Assembly: GCF_044430645.1 (NCBI RefSeq)
Contig: NZ_JAWUDN010000002.1
Coordinates: 62,001 to 126,000, forward strand
Direction of reading: 5' to 3'
DNA from: Ewingella allii
Lineage (GTDB): Bacteria; Pseudomonadota; Gammaproteobacteria; Enterobacterales; Enterobacteriaceae
DNA length: 64,000 nucleotides
Shown: in pieces, positions 8,196-15,738 of the stretch
Numbering within the stretch: the first letter of the stretch is position 1
How the letters are laid out: the number at the start of each line of letters is the position of its first letter
The notes under the pieces: model-generated
The model's database searches: none
Told to the model about the DNA's origin: nothing
Seen by the model: the letters and a program-made list of their open reading frames with translations, nothing else
Program-made: the position numbers and the translations under genes

Positions 8196-11100
8196 ATGGC
8201 CAACTTTTTTATCGATCGCCCAATTTTTGCTTGGGTTTTAGCGATCATTATCTCTTTATCCGGCGCACTGGCCATTCACTCTTTACCCATTGAGCAATAT
8301 CCAGACTTAGCACCGCCAAACGTGCGTATTACCGCGACCTATCCGGGCGCGTCAGCACAAACATTAGAAAATACCGTTACGCAGATCATTGAGCAGAACA
8401 TGACCGGGTTGGACAACCTGATGTACATGTCGTCGCAAAGTAGCAGCAACGGTAAATCGCAGATCACCCTCAGTTTCGTTGCCGGTACGGACCCCAACGA
8501 GGCTTTGCAGCAGGTGCAAAACCAGCTGCAACAGGCCCTGAAGCGCTTGCCGCAGGATGTACAAACGCAAGGGGTTACCGTCTCCAAAACCGGTGATACC
8601 AACCTGATGACCGTGGCCTTCGTCTCCACCGACGGCAGCATGGATAAACAGGATATCGCCGACTACGTGGCGTCCAACATTCAGGACCCGCTGAGCCGTA
8701 TTGATGGCGTGGGCAGCATCACCGCCTACGGTTCACAGTACGCCATGCGTATCTGGCTCAACCCGAATAAACTCAATAACTATTCACTGACCACCACCGA
8801 CGTGGTGAATGCGATCAAGGCGCAGAACAGCCAAGTGGCGGTAGGCCAGCTCGGCGGCGCGCCGTCGGTTGATTTCCAGGCGCTGAACGCCACGGTCAAC
8901 GCCCAGTCACAACTGCAAACGCCGCAGCAGTTCCGCGACATCACGCTGCGAGTCAATGCAGACGGCTCACAGGTGAAGCTCGGCGATGTTTCCACCATCG
9001 GTTTAGGCGCGGAAGATTACAGCATTCTGAGCCGCTATAACGGTCAGGCGGCTTCCGGGATGGGTGTTCAACTGGCCTCCGGTGCCAACGAGCTGCAAAC
9101 CGACACGCTGGTACGTGCCCGCCTTACTGAGCTGGAAAAGTACTTCCCGCACGGCCTCGAAACCCGCATCGCCTATGAAACCACGCCGTTCGTTAAAGCC
9201 GCGATCACCGACGTGGTGAAAACGCTGTTTGAAGCTATCGTGCTGGTATTCTTAGTCATGTATCTGTTTTTGCAGAACTTCCGCGCTACGCTTATCCCAA
9301 CCATCGCCGTGCCGGTGGTACTGTTAGGCACCTTCGTGGTGCTGCATCAGTTTGGATACACCATCAACACCCTCACCATGTTCGCCATGGTGCTGGCCAT
9401 CGGCCTATTGGTGGATGACGCCATCGTGGTGGTGGAAAACGTCGAGCGCGTGATGAGCGAGGAGGGGCTAAGCCCCAGAGAAGCCACGCGAAAATCCATG
9501 GGGCAGATTCAAAGTGCGTTGGTCGGTATCACCATGGTGCTTTCAGCGGTGTTTATCCCGATGGCCTTCTTTGGCGGCACCACCGGCGCGATTTACCGCC
9601 AGTTTTCCATCACCATTGTCGCCGCTATGGTGCTGTCGGTGTTTGTTGCGCTGACCCTCACCCCTGCCCTGTGTTCTACCATCCTGAAACCTATTGCCAA
9701 AGGGCATCATCATGGCAAAACCGGCTTCTTCGGCTGGTTCAACCGGATGTTCGATCGCAACGCCAATCGCTATGAAAATGGCGTCGGCAGCGTACTGAAA
9801 CACAGCGTGCGCTTCATGCTGGGCTACCTGCTGATTGTCGGCCTGCTGGCGTTCCTTTTCGTCAAATTGCCAACCTCCTTCCTGCCGCAGGAAGACCAAG
9901 GGGTATTCACCATTCAGGTCCAGCTGCCGCCGGGTTCGACGTTGCAACAGACGCAGAAAGTGGTGGAGAAGATTGAGCACTACCTGCTGACCAAAGAGAC
10001 TAAAGACGTGGTATCGGTGTTCGCAACCTTGGGCGCAGGCCCCGGCGGTAACGGGCAGAACGTCGCCCGTATGTTCGTGCGTTTAACCGACTGGGATGAC
10101 CGAACTGCCAGTGGCAACTCGGCGCAGGACATCATCGAGCGCGCCACCAAAGAGTTCCGCCACATTAAAGAAGCCCGCGTTATTGCCAGCGCCCCGCCGT
10201 CAATCAACGGTTTAGGCACCTCGGCAGGCTTCGATATGGAATTGCAGGATCACGCCGGCTTAGGCCACGATGCATTAATGAATGCGCGCGACCAGCTATT
10301 GGATATGACCAGCAAAGACCCAAGTCTGAGCCGCGTGCGTCACAACGGTTTGGATGACAGCCCTCAGTTGCAAATCGAAATTGACCAAGCCAAAGCACAG
10401 GCGCTGGGCGTGGCGATTTCCGATATCAACAGCACGCTGAGCACCGCGTGGGGCTCGACCTACGTCAATGACTTCGTCGATCGCGGCCGCGTGAAGAAGG
10501 TATACGTGCAGGCCGACGCGCCTTACCGCATGCTGCCGGACGACGTGAATAAATGGTATGTGCGCAACAGCAGCGGCGGCATGGTGCCGTTCTCCGCCTT
10601 TGCCACTTCCCATTGGGAAACCGGCTCGCCGCGTCTCGAACGCTATAACGGCTATTCCGCAGTAGAAATTGTGGGTGAAGCGGCGCAGGGGGTCAGCAGC
10701 GGCGCGGCTATGGACACCATGGAGAAACTGGTCGCCAAGCTGCCAAGCGGTTTTGGCCTTGAGTGGACCGGCCTTTCTTATCAGGAGCGTCTGTCAGGGG
10801 CACAGGCCCCGGCGCTGTATGCCATTTCACTGTTGGTAGTCTTCCTGTGCCTGGCGGCGCTGTATGAAAGCTGGTCCATTCCGTTCTCGGTGATGCTGGT
10901 TGTGCCACTGGGCGTAATTGGTGCGGTGATTGCCACTTGGCTACGCGGGTTGGAAAACGACGTCTATTTTCAGGTGGGGATGTTGACCATCATCGGGCTG
11001 TCAGCGAAGAACGCCATTCTGATTGTCGAATTCGCCAATGATCTGAACCTCAAAGGCAAGGCGCTGTTGGAAGCGACGCTTGAAGCCTCCCGCATGCGTT

Positions 11101-11378
11101 TGCGCCCGATTCTGATGACCTCGCTGGCCTTCGTCTTCGGCGTGCTGCCAATGGCGACCAGCCAAGGCGCAGGCTCTGCCAGCCAGCACGCCGTGGGCAC
11201 CGGCGTTATCGGCGGGATGATTTCCGCCACCGTACTGGCTATCTTCTTCGTGCCACTGTTCTTTATGCTAGTGCGCCGCCGCTTCCCGGCGAAGCCAACC
11301 GTCGCGCCGCTGATTGGCGATATTGTTGAAGCCGCGCCAGAACCTCATTCCGGCCCGCATGGCGATCCGCATAAATAA
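8196..11378 (+). CDS. acrD: RND multidrug efflux permease AcrD
   Basis: Proton-driven inner-membrane pump of the hydrophobe/amphiphile RND family. In E. coli AcrD works with AcrA and TolC and exports aminoglycosides and other polar amphiphiles. The 1060-residue protein begins MANFFIDRPIFAWVLAIIISLSG (TM1) and has two periplasmic porter/docking domains. TM4 holds the proton-relay pair in GLLVDDAIVVVENVERVM (about residues 404-421). The second half contains LSAKNAILIVEFANDL with the relay Lys. The C-terminal tail, rich in His and Pro, is slightly longer than in the 1037-residue E. coli protein. The name AcrD rather than AcrB rests on its place between nudK and ypfM and on the lack of a linked acrA. 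It is monocistronic, ending at a strong terminator. Confidence 0.9.
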   Translation: MANFFIDRPIFAWVLAIIISLSGALAIHSLPIEQYPDLAPPNVRITATYPGASAQTLENTVTQIIEQNMTGLDNLMYMSSQSSSNGKSQITLSFVAGTDPNEALQQVQNQLQQALKRLPQDVQTQGVTVSKTGDTNLMTVAFVSTDGSMDKQDIADYVASNIQDPLSRIDGVGSITAYGSQYAMRIWLNPNKLNNYSLTTTDVVNAIKAQNSQVAVGQLGGAPSVDFQALNATVNAQSQLQTPQQFRDITLRVNADGSQVKLGDVSTIGLGAEDYSILSRYNGQAASGMGVQLASGANELQTDTLVRARLTELEKYFPHGLETRIAYETTPFVKAAITDVVKTLFEAIVLVFLVMYLFLQNFRATLIPTIAVPVVLLGTFVVLHQFGYTINTLTMFAMVLAIGLLVDDAIVVVENVERVMSEEGLSPREATRKSMGQIQSALVGITMVLSAVFIPMAFFGGTTGAIYRQFSITIVAAMVLSVFVALTLTPALCSTILKPIAKGHHHGKTGFFGWFNRMFDRNANRYENGVGSVLKHSVRFMLGYLLIVGLLAFLFVKLPTSFLPQEDQGVFTIQVQLPPGSTLQQTQKVVEKIEHYLLTKETKDVVSVFATLGAGPGGNGQNVARMFVRLTDWDDRTASGNSAQDIIERATKEFRHIKEARVIASAPPSINGLGTSAGFDMELQDHAGLGHDALMNARDQLLDMTSKDPSLSRVRHNGLDDSPQLQIEIDQAKAQALGVAISDINSTLSTAWGSTYVNDFVDRGRVKKVYVQADAPYRMLPDDVNKWYVRNSSGGMVPFSAFATSHWETGSPRLERYNGYSAVEIVGEAAQGVSSGAAMDTMEKLVAKLPSGFGLEWTGLSYQERLSGAQAPALYAISLLVVFLCLAALYESWSIPFSVMLVVPLGVIGAVIATWLRGLENDVYFQVGMLTIIGLSAKNAILIVEFANDLNLKGKALLEATLEASRMRLRPILMTSLAFVFGVLPMATSQGAGSASQHAVGTGVIGGMISATVLAIFFVPLFFMLVRRRFPAKPTVAPLIGDIVEAAPEPHSGPHGDPHK

Positions 11379-11401
11379 CCACGGTGAAAATACCCCATAG
11401 A

Positions 11402-11434
11402 AAAAGGCGCTAATCAAATTAGCGCCTTTTTATT
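11402..11434 (+). terminator. Terminator after acrD
   Basis: A 13-base perfect stem (AAAAGGCGCTAAT / ATTAGCGCCTTTT) with a small loop and T-rich 3' side, starting 24 bases after the acrD stop. Its symmetric A and T flanks would allow bidirectional function. Confidence 0.9.
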
Positions 11435-11571
11435 TAAAGTACTCTAATAAATGTTTTCTAATTAGGTACTAATTCTGGTCCCGTTGGTGCTTTTAATTTA
11501 AAGCATTTAAAACGTTAAGAAGGACTTCATTACACTCTTATTTTTTACTTTATCTTATCTCAGACTGGCGA

Positions 11572-11631
11572 TTAACCGCGCAGCATAGCGTCGATAAAGT
11601 CTTTCCAGTTAACTAACTCTTGCTCGACCAT
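11572..11631 (-). CDS. ypfM: Small protein YpfM (19 residues)
   Basis: The coding strand reads ATG at 11631 to TAA at 11572 and gives MVEQELVNWKDFIDAMLRG. This closely matches E. coli YpfM (MIERELGNWKDFIEVMLRK, from memory), a 19-residue small protein also encoded between acrD and yffB on the opposite strand to them. A very strong ribosome binding site (AAGGGGAG) lies 5-12 bases upstream of the ATG. Function is unknown; the conserved NWKDFI core, length, position and Shine-Dalgarno site together make this a real gene. Confidence 0.9.
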   Translation of the reverse strand: MVEQELVNWKDFIDAMLRG

Positions 11632-11886
11632 GGTACTCCCCTTGAATTGACGAAAGGGATTATACGGCGAAAAATTAACCTCACAAATTCTAATTAACGA
11701 TATTTTAATCAGGATCACAGTAGTAAAACCGGTAATCAAACTAATCATACGCTTAGCAATACGGCTAAAAATCCCTCAGTTATTTGCCCTTCGCGTGCCG
11801 AAAGGTTATTTTATTTGGCTTAAGTCGCTGACAAGCATGTCGCAACTGTTCAATATCCAACAAAAAGAACCCATAAGGTCAGAGTA

Positions 11887-12360
11887 ATGCTGCAAACTAT
11901 TGAGAATTTAAGCGCTCAGGGGCGCTATGAGGATGCACTGCAAAACGCACTGGGGTTGCTCGCCTCTTTGCCACAAAACCCGCAACTGCTTTATACCGTG
12001 GCGTCGCTTTATGACTGTCTTGGACTCGAGCAGCAGGCCATTCCGTTTTATCAGGCCGCCATTAATCACCAGCTGAGTGGTCAGGATTTACGCGACGCCT
12101 ACCTCGGTTTAGGCAGCACTTACCGTGCTTTAGGCCGCTATCACGAGTCTCTGGAAACCTTTGACATCGGGCTGAAGAAGTTTCCGAACGCCAGCGAAAT
12201 CAGGATGTTCCGCGCCATGACCTTATATAATCTCGGCCATGCCAAAGAGGCCGTGGCGCAATTATTAATGCTGCTGATCAGCAGTAATTCCAGCGAAGAG
12301 ATTATTCGCTATAAGAAAGCCATCACCTTTTATAGTGATGACTTGGATCGAATCGAATAA
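11887..12360 (+). CDS. Tetratricopeptide repeat protein
   Basis: A 157-residue, probably cytoplasmic protein with three to four TPR-like helical pairs: GRYEDALQNALGLLASLPQNPQLLYTVASLYDCLG (about residues 12-46), QAIPFYQAAINHQLSGQDLRDAYLGLGSTYRALG (about 49-83) and RYHESLETFDIGLKKFPNASEIRMFRAMTLYNLGHAKEAV (about 84-123). There is no signal peptide or membrane segment. TPR proteins are scaffolds for protein-protein contact; the partner is unknown. E. coli has no gene here between ypfM and yffB. It ends 180 bases before yffB. Confidence 0.8.
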   Translation: MLQTIENLSAQGRYEDALQNALGLLASLPQNPQLLYTVASLYDCLGLEQQAIPFYQAAINHQLSGQDLRDAYLGLGSTYRALGRYHESLETFDIGLKKFPNASEIRMFRAMTLYNLGHAKEAVAQLLMLLISSNSSEEIIRYKKAITFYSDDLDRIE

Positions 12361-12540
12361 TAGTCACTGTAAATATTCATTAATATTTTTAATAATTCTT
12401 ACACTCTTTGAATTTAATCTTTCAATCCGTGCCTCAGGTAGACCCCTAAGGGATTTTCACGCATTATGTGCCTCATCTTATTACATCAGCCCGAGGCTGG
12501 TTGACAGGCACTTTCAGCTTATAACAGGTAACGTTTTCCC

Positions 12541-12924
12541 ATGGCAGAAACATCCTCAAAGACTCCTTTCATCCTCTACGGTATTAAAAATTGCGACACC
12601 ATTAAAAAAGCGCGTCGCTGGTTAGAAGATAACGGCAGCGATTATCGCTTTCATGATTATCGCGTAGACGGGCTTGATGCCGAGCTGTTACAGCAGTTGA
12701 TTGACAAACAGAGTTGGGAAGCGCTGCTCAATACCAAGGGAACCACCTGGCGCAAGCTGGATGAAGCCACCCGCGCCGCCTGTGACAATCAGGATGCCGC
12801 CAAAGCCTTGATGCTGGAGCATCCCGCCATGATTAAGCGCCCATTTTTATTGGCCGCCAGCGGCGAATCCTTGCTTGGCTTCAAGCCAGAAAGCTATCAG
12901 CAATTTATTGCACAGGTGAAATAA
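12541..12924 (+). CDS. yffB: ArsC-family reductase YffB
   Basis: Thioredoxin-fold protein of the Spx/ArsC family, 127 residues (E. coli YffB has about 118). It contains YGIKNCDTIKKARRWLEDNG with Cys18 at the arsenate-reductase active position and a conserved C-terminal MIKRPFLLA segment. E. coli YffB is thought to use glutathione, and a true arsenate reductase activity has not been established for this subfamily as far as I know. The ATG at 12541 has only a weak AGGT-type site upstream. The gene ends one base before dapE, as in E. coli, and the two are surely co-transcribed. Confidence 0.88.
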   Translation: MAETSSKTPFILYGIKNCDTIKKARRWLEDNGSDYRFHDYRVDGLDAELLQQLIDKQSWEALLNTKGTTWRKLDEATRAACDNQDAAKALMLEHPAMIKRPFLLAASGESLLGFKPESYQQFIAQVK

Positions 12925-12925
12925 C

Positions 12926-14053
12926 ATGAGCTGCCCCGTTCTCGATTTAGCACAACAGTTAATTCGCCGCCCCTCTCTCAGCCCGGACGACGCGGGCTGT
13001 CAGGAAATTATGATTGCGCGCCTCAAAGCCATCGGCTTTAAAATTGAGCCGATGAACTTTGGCGACACCCTGAATTTCTGGGCCACCCGTGGCGAAGGTA
13101 AAACCTTGGCTTTCGCGGGCCACACTGACGTGGTGCCGACCGGCGACCCGAGCCTGTGGGTCACAGGCCCATTTGAGCCAGCCCTGCGCGACGGCATGCT
13201 CTATGGCCGCGGCGCGGCAGATATGAAAGGCTCGCTGGCCGCCATGGTGGTTGCCGCCGAGCGTTTCGTCGCCAGCAATCCGAACCACAAAGGTCGTCTG
13301 GCCTTCCTGATCACCTCCGACGAAGAGGCCAGCGCGATCAATGGCACGGTAAAAGTGGTTAATGCGCTGATGGAGCGCCGCGAGCGTTTAGATTTCTGTC
13401 TGGTGGGCGAACCGTCCAGCACCACCCGCGTAGGCGATATTGTCAAAAATGGCCGTCGCGGCTCCATGACCGCCAACCTGCACGTTCACGGCGTACAGGG
13501 CCACGTGGCTTACCCGCATCTGGCAGATAACCCAGTGCACCGCGCCATGCCCGCGCTGAATGAACTGGTCGCCACCGAGTGGGATCAGGGCAATGAATTC
13601 TTCCCGCCGACCAGCATGCAGATCGCCAATATCAATGCCGGAACCGGCAGCAACAACGTCATTCCCGGCGAGCTGTACGTGCAGTTCAACTTCCGCTTTA
13701 GCACCGAACTGACCGACGCCATCATCAAGCAGCGCGTGGCAGAGCTGCTCGACCGGCACAATCTGCAATACACGCTAAACTGGGTGGTTTCCGGCCAGCC
13801 GTTCCTCACTTCCCGTGGCGAATTGGTTGACGCCGTAGTGAACGCGGTTCGCCATTACAGCGAAATCACCCCAGAGCTACAAACCACTGGCGGCACGTCC
13901 GACGGGCGTTTCATCGCGCTGATGGGGGCGCAGGTGGTTGAGCTGGGTCCGGTGAACGCCACCATCCATAAAATCAATGAATGTGTCCATGCCGCCGACC
14001 TGCAACTGTTGAGCCGCATGTACCAGCGAATCATGGAGCAACTGGTCGCATGA
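12926..14053 (+). CDS. dapE: Succinyl-diaminopimelate desuccinylase
   Basis: Zn/Co-dependent hydrolysis of N-succinyl-LL-2,6-diaminopimelate, giving LL-diaminopimelate for lysine and peptidoglycan. It is a 375-residue M20 peptidase-family protein with all metal and catalytic motifs: AFAGHTDVVPTGD (about residues 63-75), GRGAADMKGSLAAMVVA (about 94-110), TSDEEASAINGT with the general-base Glu (about 131-142), LVGEPSSTTRVGD and the C-terminal ATIHKINECV. It begins directly after yffB and its stop overlaps the next start (ATGA at 14050-14053), so translation is probably coupled to the M15 peptidase gene. dapA, for an earlier step of the same pathway, lies 7 kb downstream on the other strand. Confidence 0.97.
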   Translation: MSCPVLDLAQQLIRRPSLSPDDAGCQEIMIARLKAIGFKIEPMNFGDTLNFWATRGEGKTLAFAGHTDVVPTGDPSLWVTGPFEPALRDGMLYGRGAADMKGSLAAMVVAAERFVASNPNHKGRLAFLITSDEEASAINGTVKVVNALMERRERLDFCLVGEPSSTTRVGDIVKNGRRGSMTANLHVHGVQGHVAYPHLADNPVHRAMPALNELVATEWDQGNEFFPPTSMQIANINAGTGSNNVIPGELYVQFNFRFSTELTDAIIKQRVAELLDRHNLQYTLNWVVSGQPFLTSRGELVDAVVNAVRHYSEITPELQTTGGTSDGRFIALMGAQVVELGPVNATIHKINECVHAADLQLLSRMYQRIMEQLVA

Positions 14054-14724
14054 TAGATAATCTGATGTTGACCGGCCGATCGGCGGCCCACCTCGCGCCC
14101 ATCAGTGAGGGTCCACATCGGCTACAGCCCGAGGCCGTAGAAGCTTTCATCCGCATGCAAGACGCGGCTCGTCTGGCTGGTTTTAACTTGCAACCGGCGA
14201 GCACCTTTCGTGATTTTGAGCGGCAATTAGCGATTTGGAATGGCAAATTTCGCGGCGAGCGCCCAGTATTAGATAAGGAGAGCCGCCCGGTTGAGGTGGC
14301 TTCGCTGAGTGATGCAGAGCGCTGCGAGCTGATTTTACGCTGGTCTGCCCTGCCGGGTGCCAGCCGCCATCACTGGGGCAGTGATCTGGATATTTACGAT
14401 CCCGACCTACTGCCAGAAGGGAGCAAGCTGCAGCTGGAACCGTGGGAGTATGAGACGGGCGGCTATTTCGCCGACCTGAATCAGTGGCTTTCAGAGAATA
14501 TGGCGAGCTTTGGTTTTTATCGCCCTTATGATATCGACCGTGGCGGCGTCGCCGTCGAACCCTGGCATTTGAGTTATCGACCTTTGGCAGCGCAGTGTGA
14601 AGCACGGCTGACGCCAGAGGTGCTGATTGAAGCATGGCGAGGACAAGAGGTTGCGGGCTGTGACTGGGTGACGCATCATCTGGCAACGATTTTCCCGCGT
14701 TTTATCGCAATACCAAAACAATAA
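14050..14724 (+). CDS. M15-family D,D-carboxypeptidase-like protein
   Basis: A 224-residue protein of the LD-carboxypeptidase/VanY-type M15 metallopeptidase family. The zinc-site pattern is visible: SRHHWGSDLDIYDP (His plus Asp ligands, HxxxxxxD type) and, later, VAVEPWHLSYRP with the third His. STFRDFERQLAIWNGKF resembles the SxYRS-xxQ segment of the family. No signal peptide is evident, so a cytoplasmic site is likelier, perhaps acting on recycled muropeptides or D-Ala-ended precursors (inference). The start ATG overlaps the dapE stop, and ypfN follows after 10 bases. Its coupling to dapE fits a link to peptidoglycan precursor metabolism. Confidence 0.82.
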   Translation: MIDNLMLTGRSAAHLAPISEGPHRLQPEAVEAFIRMQDAARLAGFNLQPASTFRDFERQLAIWNGKFRGERPVLDKESRPVEVASLSDAERCELILRWSALPGASRHHWGSDLDIYDPDLLPEGSKLQLEPWEYETGGYFADLNQWLSENMASFGFYRPYDIDRGGVAVEPWHLSYRPLAAQCEARLTPEVLIEAWRGQEVAGCDWVTHHLATIFPRFIAIPKQ

Positions 14725-14734
14725 GGAGTCAGCC

Positions 14735-14920
14735 ATGGAGTGGATTAAAGATTACTGGTGGATTATTTTGATCATACTGGCGGGCATCATCATCAGCGGG
14801 ATCAAAGAGTTAAACCGCGTAGATGTGAAAAAATACCTCAATGATAAGCCTGAAATCCCACCGCATCGTGATAACAATGCCCAGTGGGACGAAGAAGACG
14901 ATTGGCCGAAGAAGAAGTAG
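14735..14920 (+). CDS. ypfN: UPF0370 small membrane protein YpfN
   Basis: A 61-residue protein with one N-terminal transmembrane helix (WWIILIILAGIIISGI, about residues 8-23) and a charged tail ending in DEEDDWPKKK, as in the UPF0370/YpfN family (66 residues in E. coli). An AAGGAG site 7 bases before the ATG supports the start. It is the last gene of the yffB-dapE-M15-ypfN run. Function is unknown. Confidence 0.88.
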   Translation: MEWIKDYWWIILIILAGIIISGIKELNRVDVKKYLNDKPEIPPHRDNNAQWDEEDDWPKKK

Positions 14921-14940
14921 ATTTTTGATTTGACTCTGGT

Positions 14941-14975
14941 TTTGCGCCCTCTCCTTAGAAAGGAGAGGGCGCAAA
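14941..14975. terminator. Strong hairpin between ypfN and ypfH
   Basis: A perfect 16-base inverted repeat (14941-14956 with 14960-14975; arm begins TTTGCGCCCTCTCC) around the loop AGA, in the 63-base gap between convergent ypfN and ypfH. The T-rich and A-rich ends make it a plausible bidirectional terminator. Confidence 0.8.
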
Positions 14976-14983
14976 ACAATCAC

Positions 14984-15610
14984 CTAACCTCGCAAATACC
15001 CCAGCGCCAGCGCGATCATCTCTTCATCCAGCCCGTGCGCCATGTGCGGCAGCAAATCTAAGGTCGCGTCACATCCCAGAGTCTGCAAACGCTCAAAGGC
15101 GGTTTTCGACTGATACGGATTGATGATCGGGTCCTGCTCGCCATGAATCAAATGCACTCGGGTCTCCGCCGCAATCGGCTGCTCGGGTAAAGTGGCGAAA
15201 CGCCCGCTGTAAGCAATGATTTGCCCCGCCAATCCCTGCTCAACTTTTGTGGATTCCAGCGCCATAATGCTGCCCTGCGAGAAACCGATAATCACCGTGT
15301 CTTGCGCCGCCACGCCGCTGCTGGCCTGCCATTCACGCACGGTGCGAACAAACAGCGGCAGCGCCTCGTCAATGCGCGACTGGCGGTTTTTCTCGGTCAC
15401 GCCTTGCACGGAGAACCATTGGAACCCCCGGCCAAAATCACAGGGATCCGGGCTACCCACGCTGACCACCTGCGCCTGAGGGAAAGCCTTGGCGAAGAAC
15501 TTCCCCACCTCGCCCATCGACACCGGGTTATCCCCCACGCCGTGAAACAGCAGGATCAGTTTGTTCGCGGCACCTTCCGGCTGTTGGACAATCACATTTT
15601 GACTCGCCAT
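14984..15610 (-). CDS. ypfH: Esterase YpfH
   Basis: Alpha/beta-hydrolase of the carboxylesterase/phospholipase type, 208 residues. The nucleophile elbow is GFSQGSIMALE (Ser in GxSxG, around residue 109); the Asp lies in HGEQDPIINPYQ and the His in LPHMAHGLDEE. LLFHGVGDNPVSMGEVG near the N-terminus gives the oxyanion-hole HG. E. coli YpfH shows esterase activity on short-chain model substrates; the natural substrate is unknown. The start ATG at 15610 has AAGGAAAAGG upstream. It follows tmcA on the same strand. Confidence 0.9.
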   Translation of the reverse strand: MASQNVIVQQPEGAANKLILLFHGVGDNPVSMGEVGKFFAKAFPQAQVVSVGSPDPCDFGRGFQWFSVQGVTEKNRQSRIDEALPLFVRTVREWQASSGVAAQDTVIIGFSQGSIMALESTKVEQGLAGQIIAYSGRFATLPEQPIAAETRVHLIHGEQDPIINPYQSKTAFERLQTLGCDATLDLLPHMAHGLDEEMIALALGYLRG

Positions 15611-15738
15611 GACCTTTTCCTTTCAATCCTCATTACTGCGCACAGCGGCGCGTTTCTCCTGCCACTATACCTAGGTTCACAACCGGGTAAATTGGGTTTT
15701 GTTGAACGAGTCGTTCCATTTATTGCAATGAAATCAGG

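Noticed and set aside
8196..11378. Assignment of the RND pump as AcrB
   Set aside because: The gene lies between nudK and ypfM with no acrA or acrR beside it, which is the acrD position.
12335..12625. 96-codon open frame spanning the TPR gene end and yffB start
   Set aside because: Overlaps two better-supported genes and has no homology signal or ribosome binding site.
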